64,000 bases of DNA from positions 1-64,000 of the forward strand of contig CAJXUK010000013.1 of NCBI GenBank assembly GCA_913061435.1, given 5' to 3'. The position numbers and the translations under genes are program-made. The notes beneath the pieces are model-generated. The model did no database searches. It saw nothing but the letters and a program-made list of their open reading frames with translations, and was not told the origin of the DNA. Shown in pieces: positions 29,481 through 39,004 of this stretch (positions are counted from its first letter, which is position 1; the number at the start of each line of letters is the position of its first letter). The stretch comes from an uncultured Thalassolituus sp. GTDB lineage: Bacteria > Pseudomonadota > Gammaproteobacteria > Pseudomonadales > Oceanobacteraceae.

Positions 29481-30602
29481 CTAACCTTTAATGTGATTTT
29501 GCACATTGAGTACAGTCAAAAAGCGTGTTGCTGCTTTTTCGATACCCATTTGTACGGCTAAGCCCAGTTTTTCTTGTAGGCTCTTTTTAAATTCGTAGCT
29601 GACTTCAAATACATCAGCTTCAGCACACGCACTAACTAGGTAGTCGTCACTGGTGCCTAGCTGATCGATCAGATTATTATTTAACGCTTCTTGTCCATAC
29701 CAAGTATCACCAGTAGCCACCTCATCAATATTTACGCTTGGGCGAAAGCGAGACACGTGGTTTTTGAACAACACGTGGGTTTCTTCAAGGTCTTCACGGA
29801 ATTTGTCTTTTGCCTTGTCTGTATTTTCGCCAAACATGGTGACAGTGCGTTTATATTCACCAGCGGTAAACATTTCAAAATCGACATCGTTCTTTTTGAG
29901 TAAACGGTGAAAATTGGGTAATTGTGCAACAACACCTATCGAACCAACGATGGCAAAAGGTGCAGCGACAATTTTATTTGCGATACAGGCCATCATATAA
30001 CCACCACTAGCAGCGACCATGTCAATGCAGATTGTAAGTGGTATCCCTTTGTCTTTAATTCGCTGTAGCTGGCTTGAGGCTAAACCATAGCTATGAACCA
30101 TACCGCCACCACTTTCTAAACGCACCACGATTTCGTCTTGCTTACGAGCCATGGTGAGAACTGCTGTAATTTCTTCGCGCATCAAATCGGCTGCACTGGC
30201 TTTAATGTCGCCATCAAAATCCAATACAAAAACACGTTTTTTAGGTTCTTCTGCTGCGGTTTCATCTGCACTTGCTAAATTGGCATCTTTTTTGTTGCCC
30301 GACTTTTTATTCGTCTTAGATAGCGCTTTGGCTTTTGCCTTTTCTGCCTTGGATTTTTCTTTGTCTTCTTTTGCTCGGGCTTTTTCTAAGGCTTTTAATT
30401 CTTCTTTTTCAAATAGGCTGGATTCTAAGGTCTCTTTGTATTCGTCTAAATCATCGTTAACTTTATTGATGGTAATTTGGCCATCGTTATTTTGTTTTTG
30501 CTTGCCGCCAACTGCAGCAATACCTGCCACTAGTATGATGATCGACACGACAATGGTCAGGGTTTTTAATAAAAACGCGCCGTATTCTGCTAAAAATTCC
30601 AA
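29481..30602 (-). CDS. sohB: Inner membrane peptidase SohB (S49 family)
   Basis: A 373-residue signal-peptide-peptidase-like serine protease. The order is: an N-terminal membrane helix, a Lys/Ala/Glu-rich probable coiled coil (about residues 75-125), then the S49 catalytic domain with RLESGGGMVHSYGLA, the nucleophile in MVAASGGYMMACIA and the general-base lysine in GEYKRTVTMFGE. The frame is open to 30656, but TTG 30602 has AAGG at good spacing and starts LEFLAEYGAFLLK, matching E. coli SohB (MELLSEYGLFLAK). Substrate unknown. It is divergent from the SCP2 gene. Confidence 0.93.
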   Translation of the reverse strand: MEFLAEYGAFLLKTLTIVVSIIILVAGIAAVGGKQKQNNDGQITINKVNDDLDEYKETLESSLFEKEELKALEKARAKEDKEKSKAEKAKAKALSKTNKKSGNKKDANLASADETAAEEPKKRVFVLDFDGDIKASAADLMREEITAVLTMARKQDEIVVRLESGGGMVHSYGLASSQLQRIKDKGIPLTICIDMVAASGGYMMACIANKIVAAPFAIVGSIGVVAQLPNFHRLLKKNDVDFEMFTAGEYKRTVTMFGENTDKAKDKFREDLEETHVLFKNHVSRFRPSVNIDEVATGDTWYGQEALNNNLIDQLGTSDDYLVSACAEADVFEVSYEFKKSLQEKLGLAVQMGIEKAATRFLTVLNVQNHIKG

Positions 30603-30824
30603 GTGATTACCTTTTGTTTTGATCTTTTTGAATGGGTTTTGCTTAATTTGTAGCAAGAATACCGCATAATTTCTCTGCTGTAAGCCAACAAAAATTCAAA
30701 CAATCGTATGAATTTATTTGACAGCTCCCCTGTCGCCTCATAAAGTGACGTCTCTACATTCAATGTGTGTTCATTTACACATTGTAAGAAGCGAGTTATA
30801 TAACAATTAAATAGGTGGCATCTC

Positions 30825-31130
30825 ATGGCTAACATTATTGAAACTATGCAAAGCAAATTCGATCCAAGCGCAGCTGAAGGCTTGGATTTGATTTTCCAAT
30901 TCAACATCGAAGATGGTGAAACTTATCACCTAATCGTTAAAGATGGTGCTTGTGACCTAGCAACGGGCGAGAATGACGATGCTAACGTTACTTTGATCAT
31001 GAATACTGAAACTCTTGAAGGCATCGTTTCTGGCGAAACTGATGGCATGCAAGCGTTCATGGCGGGTCAACTACGTGTTGAAGGCGACATGATGTTGGCA
31101 ACTAAGTTGGGCGAGCTTTTCCCAGCTTAA
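30825..31130 (+). CDS. SCP2 sterol-binding-domain protein
   Basis: The 101-residue protein is one SCP2 domain: FQFNIEDGETYHLIVKDGACDL near residues 24-45 and ETDGMQAFMAGQLRVEGDMMLATKLGELF at the end. Such domains bind lipids or acyl chains in a hydrophobic tunnel. Strong ribosome site (AGGTGG), favoured-looking codons and a dedicated terminator suggest abundant expression. The bound ligand is unknown. Confidence 0.9.
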   Translation: MANIIETMQSKFDPSAAEGLDLIFQFNIEDGETYHLIVKDGACDLATGENDDANVTLIMNTETLEGIVSGETDGMQAFMAGQLRVEGDMMLATKLGELFPA

Positions 31131-31137
31131 TTGCAAA

Positions 31138-31171
31138 AAAAAGCTGAGAAGTTTTATCTTCTCAGCTTTTT
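31138..31171. terminator. Terminator after the SCP2 gene
   Basis: AAAAGCTGAGAAG-TTTTAT-CTTCTCAGCTTTT is a 13-bp stem flanked by A and T runs, 8 bp after the SCP2 stop and 30 bp from the convergent gene, so it can serve both. Confidence 0.9.
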
Positions 31172-31201
31172 ATTTGTTTGATTTTTCTCAATATCTTCCT
31201 A

Positions 31202-31843
31202 CTACCAATCCTGCTTTAAAATCCGCTTTGCAATATTATTGATTGGCCTAACGTTGATTCCCTTTGCGGTTAAGTGCACAGCAAACACTGCTCCATTTTC
31301 CATTGGCATATACACGGCACTGCCATAGTTAGCATCTACCCAAAACGGCACTTGATTAAATACTTGCCAAAGATCGACAAACGCTGATGCATCTAACTGA
31401 TATATGCTTTGCTTAGCATTACGAGCTTGTTCTAACGACACATAACGACCACTGATTCTATCTAATCGATAGAGTGGTTTATTGCCCAAGGCCGCCAATG
31501 GGCCAATCCAGGTCAACAAACGCGTATCTAGCTGCCATTGGTCACCAAATATATCAAAACGCTGCTCAATGCCATCTGTTGTCGCTAACGTGAGATCAAA
31601 GTGTTGGGGAGAGCGTTCAAAAACACTCACAGTTGCAATAGGGACTTCTGCGGTTAGATTGCGGTAGCTTAAAATGTCGAACAATGCCATAAAAGAAACA
31701 AGGGTTATGCCCACTAAGCTGAAGGCTAGGGTCGCTTTCAACCAGATCATAAACCATCCGCGGCGAAATAATAGATAACCTGCTATCACTAGGGTGATCA
31801 AGGCCACCACGACTAAGATAAAAATGATGCTTCCCTGCAGCAT
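31202..31843 (-). CDS. Predicted membrane protein of unknown function
   Basis: A 213-residue protein with two N-terminal membrane helices (residues 4-26 and 32-55) and a C-terminal domain of about 150 residues, probably periplasmic, with no motif I can name. Related proteins in Pseudomonas are sometimes labelled multidrug transporter without support. It starts 17 bp after fimL and shares its direction, so the two are probably cotranscribed, which could mean a role near the pole or type IV pili; that is speculation. Confidence 0.7.
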   Translation of the reverse strand: MLQGSIIFILVVVALITLVIAGYLLFRRGWFMIWLKATLAFSLVGITLVSFMALFDILSYRNLTAEVPIATVSVFERSPQHFDLTLATTDGIEQRFDIFGDQWQLDTRLLTWIGPLAALGNKPLYRLDRISGRYVSLEQARNAKQSIYQLDASAFVDLWQVFNQVPFWVDANYGSAVYMPMENGAVFAVHLTAKGINVRPINNIAKRILKQDW

Positions 31844-31860
31844 TTAATGCCCCTTAATTG

Positions 31861-33495
31861 TTATTGTAATAATTGCTGAATGCTTTCTTTGGCTAAAGCA
31901 ACTGCCTCACCTGCTCCAGCCCCTTGATTCATTAGTGAATCTATAAAGTACTCGACTGCAGAAATAGCGTCGGCTAGTGCTTCTATTTTTTCATCTGACG
32001 GAGCAAAATCGCTGGCGACGATATTTTTTTCTACATAGCGCTGGAGCTGTCTAATTAAAGAGGCAACTTCTTCTTGCTCTAAAAACAACAAAGCACCGCT
32101 AACATCCAGCAGGGTTTTACCTACATTCTTTATATGGAGCTTGTCGCCATTTGAATCAACATAAGAACCAATTGCGCGCTTAGTAACCATTAGCGCTGTT
32201 TGCGATTCAGAAATCGCTGCTATTCTGGCCTCAAGCAAACTTAATGGATCAACTTTTGACGTACTCACTAAATTGGTTGTTACAGAAAGACCGCGTACAT
32301 CTTGTTCAACTCTCAAGACCTGATCGGCCACTTGCTGCATTTTGACATTAAAAGCTTTATCGTCGGCGCGTAAGCTGTCAGCAATAGCCAATGTGCGATC
32401 AGCTGTTTCTGGTAGGTTGACCATAATAAGGGTGTCGGCTATGCGACGCAGGCTTTGTGATAGGTCACTAAAACTGTCGTCAATACCATCGGTTCGTTCT
32501 GCCAAGTCAAGCAGGTCTTTAATACCGTGCAATTCGTCTTGTAACGCTTCGGTTAACGAATCCATGGCTGATTGATCTGGGCCATTGAGTTTACGGCGAG
32601 ACTCACAAAGGTGCACTTCTTTAAAATCGGAGGGTAATTTAAAATCTTGCTGAGCTTTGTTAATTAACGCAGTTTCTGGCTCGGCTAACGAAATTAAATA
32701 AAGAAATTCTTTTAGTAGCCAATCGGGCTGTTTGTCGTTGAGTATTTTGCCGTCACTTTCTTCAAGCTTATGAATTTGACGATCAAGAGAACGCATCAAC
32801 ATCACTCTGGATAGATCAATTTCAAAGGCTTCTTGGTTAAGTGCTTCTAGAGCCGCTTTTACTGCGTACCAAAACCCCCAAGACTGCTGACCGCGAGAAG
32901 TTTTTTCAATACGAGAAACCGCCCGCCCCATCACATTAATAGCCCCTTTGCGTCCTTGATTTCTCATAACACCTAATAGGCCTATTTGAAAAAGCTGACG
33001 AACGCGGCGATATGGAATAGGCATTGCCCTAGCCGGTGGTGGTACATCTAGCTTGGGTCTTAGGTTGACCATAAAAAAATAGGCACCTGGCAATGCTTGG
33101 TCACGGCGGCACTTTCTGACGTCGTTAATCACTTCTAATAATAAGCCAGGGGTAACCAGTTGGCCGCTGACGACCATTTCGACATAGCGTTTAAGCACCA
33201 TGACGGATTTGCTGAATGCGTTTAGCGCGTTAGTTCTGTCATGCTCACGCAGAGCTGAGTTTTGATTTTGGGTCAGAGCTCTTCCGGTTTCGGCTAATTC
33301 TTCGCAAAGGCGTTCACCTGCACGAAAATCGAGCATTTTGAAAGTACCGCGCACTTGCTGAACTTCACCTAAAAATCCTTTTAAATCATCCGCGTTGCCA
33401 CTTTCTGCATAATGTTCTAAACGAACAGCAGCTTGGTCAAGCGCGCCATCAACTTCTTTACGAACTAGATTTAACGTAGACGCTAAGTTGGACAT
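31861..33495 (-). CDS. fimL: FimL-like scaffold protein (ChpA N-terminal-type)
   Basis: A 544-residue helical protein resembling the N-terminal part of the chemosensory kinase ChpA, as FimL does: Hpt-like helical bundles such as DDLKGFLGEVQQVRGTFKMLDFRAGERLCEEL near residues 30-62, without a phosphorylatable histidine in that position and without a kinase domain. In P. aeruginosa FimL (about 550 residues) links polar components to adenylate cyclase CyaB and twitching motility. ATG 33495 with AGGAAG upstream is preferred over ATG 33525. It sits near dnaQ as in Pseudomonas. No other Chp/Pil genes are in the window. Confidence 0.8.
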   Translation of the reverse strand: MSNLASTLNLVRKEVDGALDQAAVRLEHYAESGNADDLKGFLGEVQQVRGTFKMLDFRAGERLCEELAETGRALTQNQNSALREHDRTNALNAFSKSVMVLKRYVEMVVSGQLVTPGLLLEVINDVRKCRRDQALPGAYFFMVNLRPKLDVPPPARAMPIPYRRVRQLFQIGLLGVMRNQGRKGAINVMGRAVSRIEKTSRGQQSWGFWYAVKAALEALNQEAFEIDLSRVMLMRSLDRQIHKLEESDGKILNDKQPDWLLKEFLYLISLAEPETALINKAQQDFKLPSDFKEVHLCESRRKLNGPDQSAMDSLTEALQDELHGIKDLLDLAERTDGIDDSFSDLSQSLRRIADTLIMVNLPETADRTLAIADSLRADDKAFNVKMQQVADQVLRVEQDVRGLSVTTNLVSTSKVDPLSLLEARIAAISESQTALMVTKRAIGSYVDSNGDKLHIKNVGKTLLDVSGALLFLEQEEVASLIRQLQRYVEKNIVASDFAPSDEKIEALADAISAVEYFIDSLMNQGAGAGEAVALAKESIQQLLQ

Positions 33496-33754
33496 GGTAC
33501 TTCCTGTGGGTTTGGTTACAGCCATTTTGTCTTCTATTATTTATTGTTATGCATCAAACATTCTGTTCACTATGACAGCTGAAAAGAAGCACTTTTATAG
33601 AGGTGTTGTCATAAATAGTGTTATGGATACCTTAACTCTTTCTCAGTTGCAAGTAATTTGCCTGACTTTAAAGGCAAAATACAGGCATAATCCAATGCAG
33701 AATTATGGGCTTAAGCCAACAATACTTCTTTGATCCAGTTCTATTTTTAGTGTT

Positions 33755-34456
33755 TTAACGTCGCCAAATAGCGCCATCACTTTTGTTGTCTAATAAATCG
33801 AGTAACGTGTTGTGTTCAGCCAATTCTGCTTCTGTGGCTTTAATGATGGGTAAAGTGCTGCCATCAATGCCTTCAAATTCTGCTAGGTTAATACTGACCT
33901 TTCTGTCTTCGTCATCATTTCCGCCACTGAACATCAAGTCGGTTTGACCGCCTGTCATCATTAGATACACATCGGCCAGAATCTCAGCATCGAGCAAGGC
34001 TCCGTGTAATTCTCGATGACTGTTATCAATCCCATAGCTTTTGCACAACGCGTCTAGACTATTGCGCTGACCAGGGCGCATGTCACGTGCCATGACTAAA
34101 GTATCCAATACTGTACAAAAAGTATGGGTTTTAGGCATATTTAAACGCTGGAATTCCATATCCATAAAACCAATATCAAACGGTGCGTTATGGATGACTA
34201 ACTCTGCGCCTTTAATAAAGTCATAAAATTCTTGAGCTACTTGCTCATACACGGGTTTATCCGCAAGAAATTCGTCGGTAATGCCATGAACTGCAACGGC
34301 TTCTTCATCACTGGAGCGACGTGGATTAACGTACTGATGATAATGACGACCGGTTAGTTTACGATCGATTAACTCAACACACCCTATTTCAATAATACGG
34401 TGACCTTTGTCGGCACCAATACCGGTGGTCTCTGTGTCTAATACAACTTGTCTCAT
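33755..34456 (-). CDS. dnaQ: DNA polymerase III epsilon subunit (proofreading exonuclease)
   Basis: The 233-residue protein has DEDDh exonuclease motifs: VLDTETTGIG (ExoI), HNAPFDIGFMDMEF (ExoII) and HRELHGALLDAEILADVY (ExoIII, with His and Asp). The C-terminal tail, which tethers epsilon to the polymerase alpha subunit, follows. It begins 11 bp after a methyltransferase gene. In many gammaproteobacteria rnhA sits beside dnaQ; here it does not. Confidence 0.95.
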   Translation of the reverse strand: MRQVVLDTETTGIGADKGHRIIEIGCVELIDRKLTGRHYHQYVNPRRSSDEEAVAVHGITDEFLADKPVYEQVAQEFYDFIKGAELVIHNAPFDIGFMDMEFQRLNMPKTHTFCTVLDTLVMARDMRPGQRNSLDALCKSYGIDNSHRELHGALLDAEILADVYLMMTGGQTDLMFSGGNDDEDRKVSINLAEFEGIDGSTLPIIKATEAELAEHNTLLDLLDNKSDGAIWRR

Positions 34457-34467
34457 GATTGTCCTAA

Positions 34468-35220
34468 TTAATTATTGTGCTTGTGGCTCACAGAAGTTGC
34501 CCAACCCAGCTGGGACTCTACCATGCTCCAACTTCTTGCCTGGCGATGGGTCATACTAATTGTGGTTTTTTGTGCAACGACCATATAAAAGCTCCCCATA
34601 ACTAAAGGACCTCCAGCAAGCACACTGTCGGCGCGTAGCGCAAATCTTGCTGGCAAAAAAGTCAAAGGCCAAACATGGCCTAAGCTAGCGCTATCTCTTA
34701 CAGAATACCCCAGTAATAATAACCAGTCATTTAAACGTTTAATACCAACCATATTGGCCACCCACGGAATATCGGTAGCAAAAGGGACCAATGATCGAAG
34801 ACCGCCCCACCAACTTAGCGGATTAAAACCTATAATAACAAGATGACCATCTTCTGAAAGTACTCTAGATGCTTCGCGAATAAATTGGTGGGGACGACTG
34901 GTAAAATCCAGACTGTGTTGTAAAACAACAACATCTAAACTTTGATCTGACAATGGCCATGAACGACTATTCATCCAGGCATCTGCCTTTATTATGCCTT
35001 GCTGCCAAGGTAAGCCCATTCTGAATTTATGTTTTACAGGACTACTAAGCAAACAGTCAGTATTGTCGTCTAGGCCATGATACAGCAGGTGCTTACCGTG
35101 CAAATGAGCAATCTGGTTTTGTATCCAGGTCGACTGTAAGGTCAGCATTCTTTTAGCATCCGCTCTGGCTAGCCAGCGCTGATAGTCAGATTTATCTAAT
35201 TTATGTGGTACTGACTTCAT
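34468..35220 (-). CDS. SAM-dependent methyltransferase, class I (YafS-like)
   Basis: A 250-residue protein with a degenerate class I methyltransferase fold: LLYHGLDDNTD in the region of motif I, LDVVVLQHSLDFTSRPHQFIREASRVLSEDGHLVIIGFNP covering motifs II-III. The glycine-rich SAM loop is weak. It is the gene usually found between mltD/gloB and rnhA/dnaQ (YafS in E. coli); substrate unknown. It is divergent from mltD across 74 bp. Confidence 0.8.
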   Translation of the reverse strand: MKSVPHKLDKSDYQRWLARADAKRMLTLQSTWIQNQIAHLHGKHLLYHGLDDNTDCLLSSPVKHKFRMGLPWQQGIIKADAWMNSRSWPLSDQSLDVVVLQHSLDFTSRPHQFIREASRVLSEDGHLVIIGFNPLSWWGGLRSLVPFATDIPWVANMVGIKRLNDWLLLLGYSVRDSASLGHVWPLTFLPARFALRADSVLAGGPLVMGSFYMVVAQKTTISMTHRQARSWSMVESQLGWATSVSHKHNN

Positions 35221-35294
35221 AATTATCCTTGACCCTTGATAGCTTGGCTAATTAGACTGAGCGCAATTTCGTTAGCCATAAATATTGTAATTGG

Positions 35295-36890
35295 ATGAAG
35301 CTTTTTCAGCTATTTTTATCTGTAACCCTTGTTGCTGCATGCACAGCCTGTACGCAAAAGGTCATTATTAAACAACCAGAGGTCGTTCAAGGGCCAGTTA
35401 TACCGCCGCCTATCGTTCCGGTTTTAGATCATTGGCAAACAGGTTACCAAGAAAGTTCTTATGCTAGCGAGCAAAACAACCCGTTACAACATGATCAGGA
35501 TCTGTGGCAACGAATCATTGCTGCTTATGGTTTTAATCAAAATATTGATAATCCGCGCATCCGTTCGCAATTAAATTGGTATAAAAAGCATCAAGGTTAC
35601 ATGGATCGTGTAGCAACTCGCGCCCAACGTTACATGTATTTTATCGCTGAACAAATAGATGTGCGTGGTATTCCTGGTGAATTAGCATTATTACCCATCG
35701 TAGAAAGTGCTTTTGACCCATTTGCATACTCCCACGGTCGTGCCTCTGGGGTGTGGCAATTCATCCCTTCAACGGGGCGTGATTTTGGCCTAGATCAAGA
35801 TTGGTGGTACGACGGTCGCCGTGATATTAGTGCGTCGACTATTGCTGCCCTTTCCTATTTAGAGGCATTACAGCGAGAATTCAAAGGGGATTGGCTGTTG
35901 GCTTTGGCGTCATACAACACCGGGGCGGGTAATGTTCGCAAGGCAATACGTAAAAATAAACGTGAAGGCAAAGCCACGGATTTTTGGTCGCTAAAACTAC
36001 CCAGAGAAACCCGTGAGTACGTGCCTAAGTTAATTGCATTAGCACAGTTGGTTAAATATCCAGAAAAATATGGCATCACCTTGAAGCCATTGGCCAATGA
36101 ACCTTATTTTGCCAGTGTTGATACCGGTGGCCAGATTGATTTATCGCAATTAGCAGAAATTTCTGAAACGCCTTTGGATGAAATTTATAAACTCAATCCC
36201 GGATTTAACCGCTGGGCAACTAAGCCAAATGGCCCACATAAGGTTTTAATTCCTGTCGATAAAAAAGAAGTGTTCTTAGAAAACATCACGGCTCTTCCAA
36301 AAGAAGCTCGAATGAAATGGCAACGCTATCAGGTTAAAAGTGGTGATTCTCTAATTACCATTGCAAAAAAATTCCACACCACCCCTGATGCGCTCAAAGA
36401 TGCCAATAATTTGCGCAGAAGTATGATTCGTATTGGTGATCAACTACTGATCCCTTCGGCACATAAATCTTTAAATACCTATTCGTACAGTGCAGGAAGC
36501 CGATTAGCAAAAATCCAAAACTCTAAAAACCGCAGTCGTAACCGCGATAAAATTGAATATCATGTTCAAAGTGGCGATAGCTTTTGGGAGATTGCTCAAG
36601 AGCATAAAGTGGGCATTCGTGAACTGGCAAAATGGAACGGCATGGCACCTGGCGACCTACTTAAACCAGGTCAAAAGTTAGTGATTTGGGGGCAAAAGAA
36701 ACAGCGCCAAGCCCGCGAAGTGATTCGTAAATTGACCTATACCGTTCGTAACGGTGATTCTTTGGCACGCATTGCTGATAAGTTTCGTGTCCGTGTACAG
36801 GATTTAATTCGCTGGAATCGGCAAAAATCCAAAAGCAAATATTTACAGCCAGGTCAACGCTTGACCCTGTATGTGGATGTCACCAACTAA
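35295..36890 (+). CDS. mltD: Membrane-bound lytic transglycosylase D with three LysM domains
   Basis: The 531-residue lipoprotein cleaves peptidoglycan to 1,6-anhydromuropeptides. The signal has lipobox-type cysteines (VAAC, TAC, residues 14-19). The SLT domain has catalytic Glu137 in PIVESAFDPFAYS, GVWQFIPSTGRDFGL and ASYNTGAGNVRKAI. Three LysM domains follow at about 345-388, 422-466 and 482-528, each starting Y-x-V-x-(S/N)-GDS. E. coli MltD has two, so this is a longer binding region. Probably anchored to the inner face of the outer membrane. Confidence 0.94.
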   Translation: MKLFQLFLSVTLVAACTACTQKVIIKQPEVVQGPVIPPPIVPVLDHWQTGYQESSYASEQNNPLQHDQDLWQRIIAAYGFNQNIDNPRIRSQLNWYKKHQGYMDRVATRAQRYMYFIAEQIDVRGIPGELALLPIVESAFDPFAYSHGRASGVWQFIPSTGRDFGLDQDWWYDGRRDISASTIAALSYLEALQREFKGDWLLALASYNTGAGNVRKAIRKNKREGKATDFWSLKLPRETREYVPKLIALAQLVKYPEKYGITLKPLANEPYFASVDTGGQIDLSQLAEISETPLDEIYKLNPGFNRWATKPNGPHKVLIPVDKKEVFLENITALPKEARMKWQRYQVKSGDSLITIAKKFHTTPDALKDANNLRRSMIRIGDQLLIPSAHKSLNTYSYSAGSRLAKIQNSKNRSRNRDKIEYHVQSGDSFWEIAQEHKVGIRELAKWNGMAPGDLLKPGQKLVIWGQKKQRQAREVIRKLTYTVRNGDSLARIADKFRVRVQDLIRWNRQKSKSKYLQPGQRLTLYVDVTN

Positions 36891-36915
36891 CCGATTAAAT
36901 TAACAAGGATAGTTG

Positions 36916-37941
36916 ATGCTAGGCTATATTTTACGGCGTTTATTATTGGTAATTCCAACTCTGATTGGCATTACATTAATCGTGTTTACCCTGACCCGCA
37001 TGGTACCGGGTGGACCGATTGAGCGCATGATGACCGCCTATCAAATGGCCAACCAGCAGCAGTCTTCGCAGCACAGTATTGCAGGCAATACCTTGTCTGA
37101 AAGCCAGCTTGATCAATTAAAAGAATACTACGGCTTTGATAAGCCCATTATCGAAAGTTATTTTGAGTGGCTAGGAAAATTAGTGCGCTTAGATCTTGGC
37201 GAGTCTACCCGCTATTACGAGCCGGTCTGGGATACGATAAAAGAACGCCTGCCGATTTCAATATTTTATGGCGTTTGCACTCTCATTATTACTTACTTAA
37301 TTGCAATTCCTCTTGGTATTTACAAGGCTTTAAAACACGGTGAAACAGCGGATTTTGCCACTTCTTTGGTGGTCTTTTTAGGTTATGCCATTCCTAATTA
37401 CATTGTTGCTATAGCGCTTCTTTATACCTTTTCGTTTCATTTTGAATGGTTTCCTATGGGGGGATTTAGTAGCGATGAATTCGATTATCTCCCATGGCAA
37501 GATCAAGTTTGGGATATTATCAAACACGCGACACTCCCCCTTATTGCCTACATAAGCGGTAGTTTTGCGGTAATGACATTTATGGTTAAGAATGCTCTGC
37601 TGGATAATTTATCAGCGCAATATGTGCAAACAGCCATAGCGAAGGGAATGAGTTTTAAGCAAGCTACCTTTCGCCATGCACTTCGCAACAGTTTAATTCC
37701 ATTAGCCACCCACTTTGGCAATAATATCTCTGTCATATTAATGGGTTCTTTTTTAATCGAAACCATTTTTAACATCGATGGTTTTGGTTTGCTCGGTTAT
37801 GAATCATTAATTGAACGGGATTACCCTGTAGTGATGGGTATTTTAGTTATTTCTGCAGTACTCACCTTGCTGGGTAATATTCTTTCTGACATTTGCGTGG
37901 CTTTAGTTGACCCTAGAATTCGATTTGGGACGAAGACATGA
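36916..37941 (+). CDS. yejB: Microcin C/oligopeptide ABC transporter permease YejB
   Basis: A 341-residue permease with six helices and the DppB-type EAA region (MSFKQATFRHALRNSLIPLATHFGN). The N-terminal GYILRRLLLVIPTLIGITLIVF is the family's usual beginning. A TTG at 36913 is open too, but AAGGA fits ATG 36916. It starts the four-gene unit yejB-yejE-yejA-yejF; E. coli has yejA first. The system imports peptides and, in E. coli, microcin C. Confidence 0.92.
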   Translation: MLGYILRRLLLVIPTLIGITLIVFTLTRMVPGGPIERMMTAYQMANQQQSSQHSIAGNTLSESQLDQLKEYYGFDKPIIESYFEWLGKLVRLDLGESTRYYEPVWDTIKERLPISIFYGVCTLIITYLIAIPLGIYKALKHGETADFATSLVVFLGYAIPNYIVAIALLYTFSFHFEWFPMGGFSSDEFDYLPWQDQVWDIIKHATLPLIAYISGSFAVMTFMVKNALLDNLSAQYVQTAIAKGMSFKQATFRHALRNSLIPLATHFGNNISVILMGSFLIETIFNIDGFGLLGYESLIERDYPVVMGILVISAVLTLLGNILSDICVALVDPRIRFGTKT

Positions 37942-39002
37942 CAGCCTCTACTCCTCGCCCACTACCCCTAACAACTTGGCAAAAATTTAAACGTTTAAAA
38001 CGCGGTTATTACTCTTTTAATATACTGATAATTTTAATTGTATTGTCGTGCTTTGCAGAGTTGATATTTAATTCGAAAGCACTTTTTGTTAGTTATCAAG
38101 ATGAATGGTATTGGCCAGTTTTTAGCCCGGCTATAGAAGGCAAACAATTTGGTTTAGACTATGAATATGAGACAAATTATCGTCAACTAAAAAAGTATTT
38201 TGCCCAGCAAGGACAATCCACAGATAGCAATAACTTTGTCATCTTGCCTCTCGTTCCGTATAACGCCACTGAAGTCGATTTAAACAATGGTGTTTATCCA
38301 CCCCATCCACCTAGCGTTGCAACTCAACATTATTTGGGCACAGATACTATTGGCCGTGACGTATTAGTCCGCTTAGTGTATGGCTTTAGAATTGCTATAT
38401 TTTTTGCTTTAACTTTATTAGTTGTCGAGTATGTAATAGGCGTTTTTATTGGGTGTTTTATGGGGTTTCGTGGTGGTTTATTCGATCTGTTTTTTCAGCG
38501 AATTATTGAAATCTGGTCGAATATTCCATTTTTGTACATTGTGATGATCATGAGCTCTTTAATCACCCCGGGTTTTTGGTCGTTAGTAATGATTATGGCG
38601 CTTTTTGGTTGGATGAGTATGACGTGGTACATGCGCAGCGCCAGCTATAAAGAAGCTAATCGAGACTATGTTGTCGCCGCCCAAATGATGGGCGCGAGTA
38701 ATTTTCGGATTATTTATAAGCATATTATTCCTAATACGGTTTCTACTATCATTACTTTTGTGCCTTTTTCTGTTGCAGGGGGTATTACAGCGCTCACTGC
38801 ATTGGATTTTTTGAGTTTTGGTTTACCCGCACCGGCTCCAAGCTGGGGTGAATTATTAAAACAAGGCGTTGATAATTTAGAGTATCCTTGGATTATCAGT
38901 TCTGTGGTGATTGCGTTATCGTTTGTTCTGATGCTGGTCACTTTTATTGGTGAAGCCATTCGTGAAATTTTCGACCCTAAACACAAAATATACTACGAGT
39001 AA
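37938..39002 (+). CDS. yejE: ABC transporter permease YejE
   Basis: A 354-residue second permease of the Yej system. It has a long periplasmic segment after the first helix (about residues 50-125), the HYLGTDTIGRDVLVRLVYGFRIAI motif of DppC-type permeases and the EAA region MGASNFRIIYKHIIPNT. Its ATG overlaps the yejB stop (ATGA), so translation is coupled and the two are made in equal amounts. Confidence 0.92.
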   Translation: MTASTPRPLPLTTWQKFKRLKRGYYSFNILIILIVLSCFAELIFNSKALFVSYQDEWYWPVFSPAIEGKQFGLDYEYETNYRQLKKYFAQQGQSTDSNNFVILPLVPYNATEVDLNNGVYPPHPPSVATQHYLGTDTIGRDVLVRLVYGFRIAIFFALTLLVVEYVIGVFIGCFMGFRGGLFDLFFQRIIEIWSNIPFLYIVMIMSSLITPGFWSLVMIMALFGWMSMTWYMRSASYKEANRDYVVAAQMMGASNFRIIYKHIIPNTVSTIITFVPFSVAGGITALTALDFLSFGLPAPAPSWGELLKQGVDNLEYPWIISSVVIALSFVLMLVTFIGEAIREIFDPKHKIYYE

Positions 39003-39004
39003 GT

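Noticed and set aside
30590-30907. 105-codon minus-strand open frame between sohB and the SCP2 gene
   Set aside because: It overlaps the start of sohB and the SCP2 coding region on the other strand, has no domain and no ribosome site; the divergent promoters of the two real genes occupy this space.
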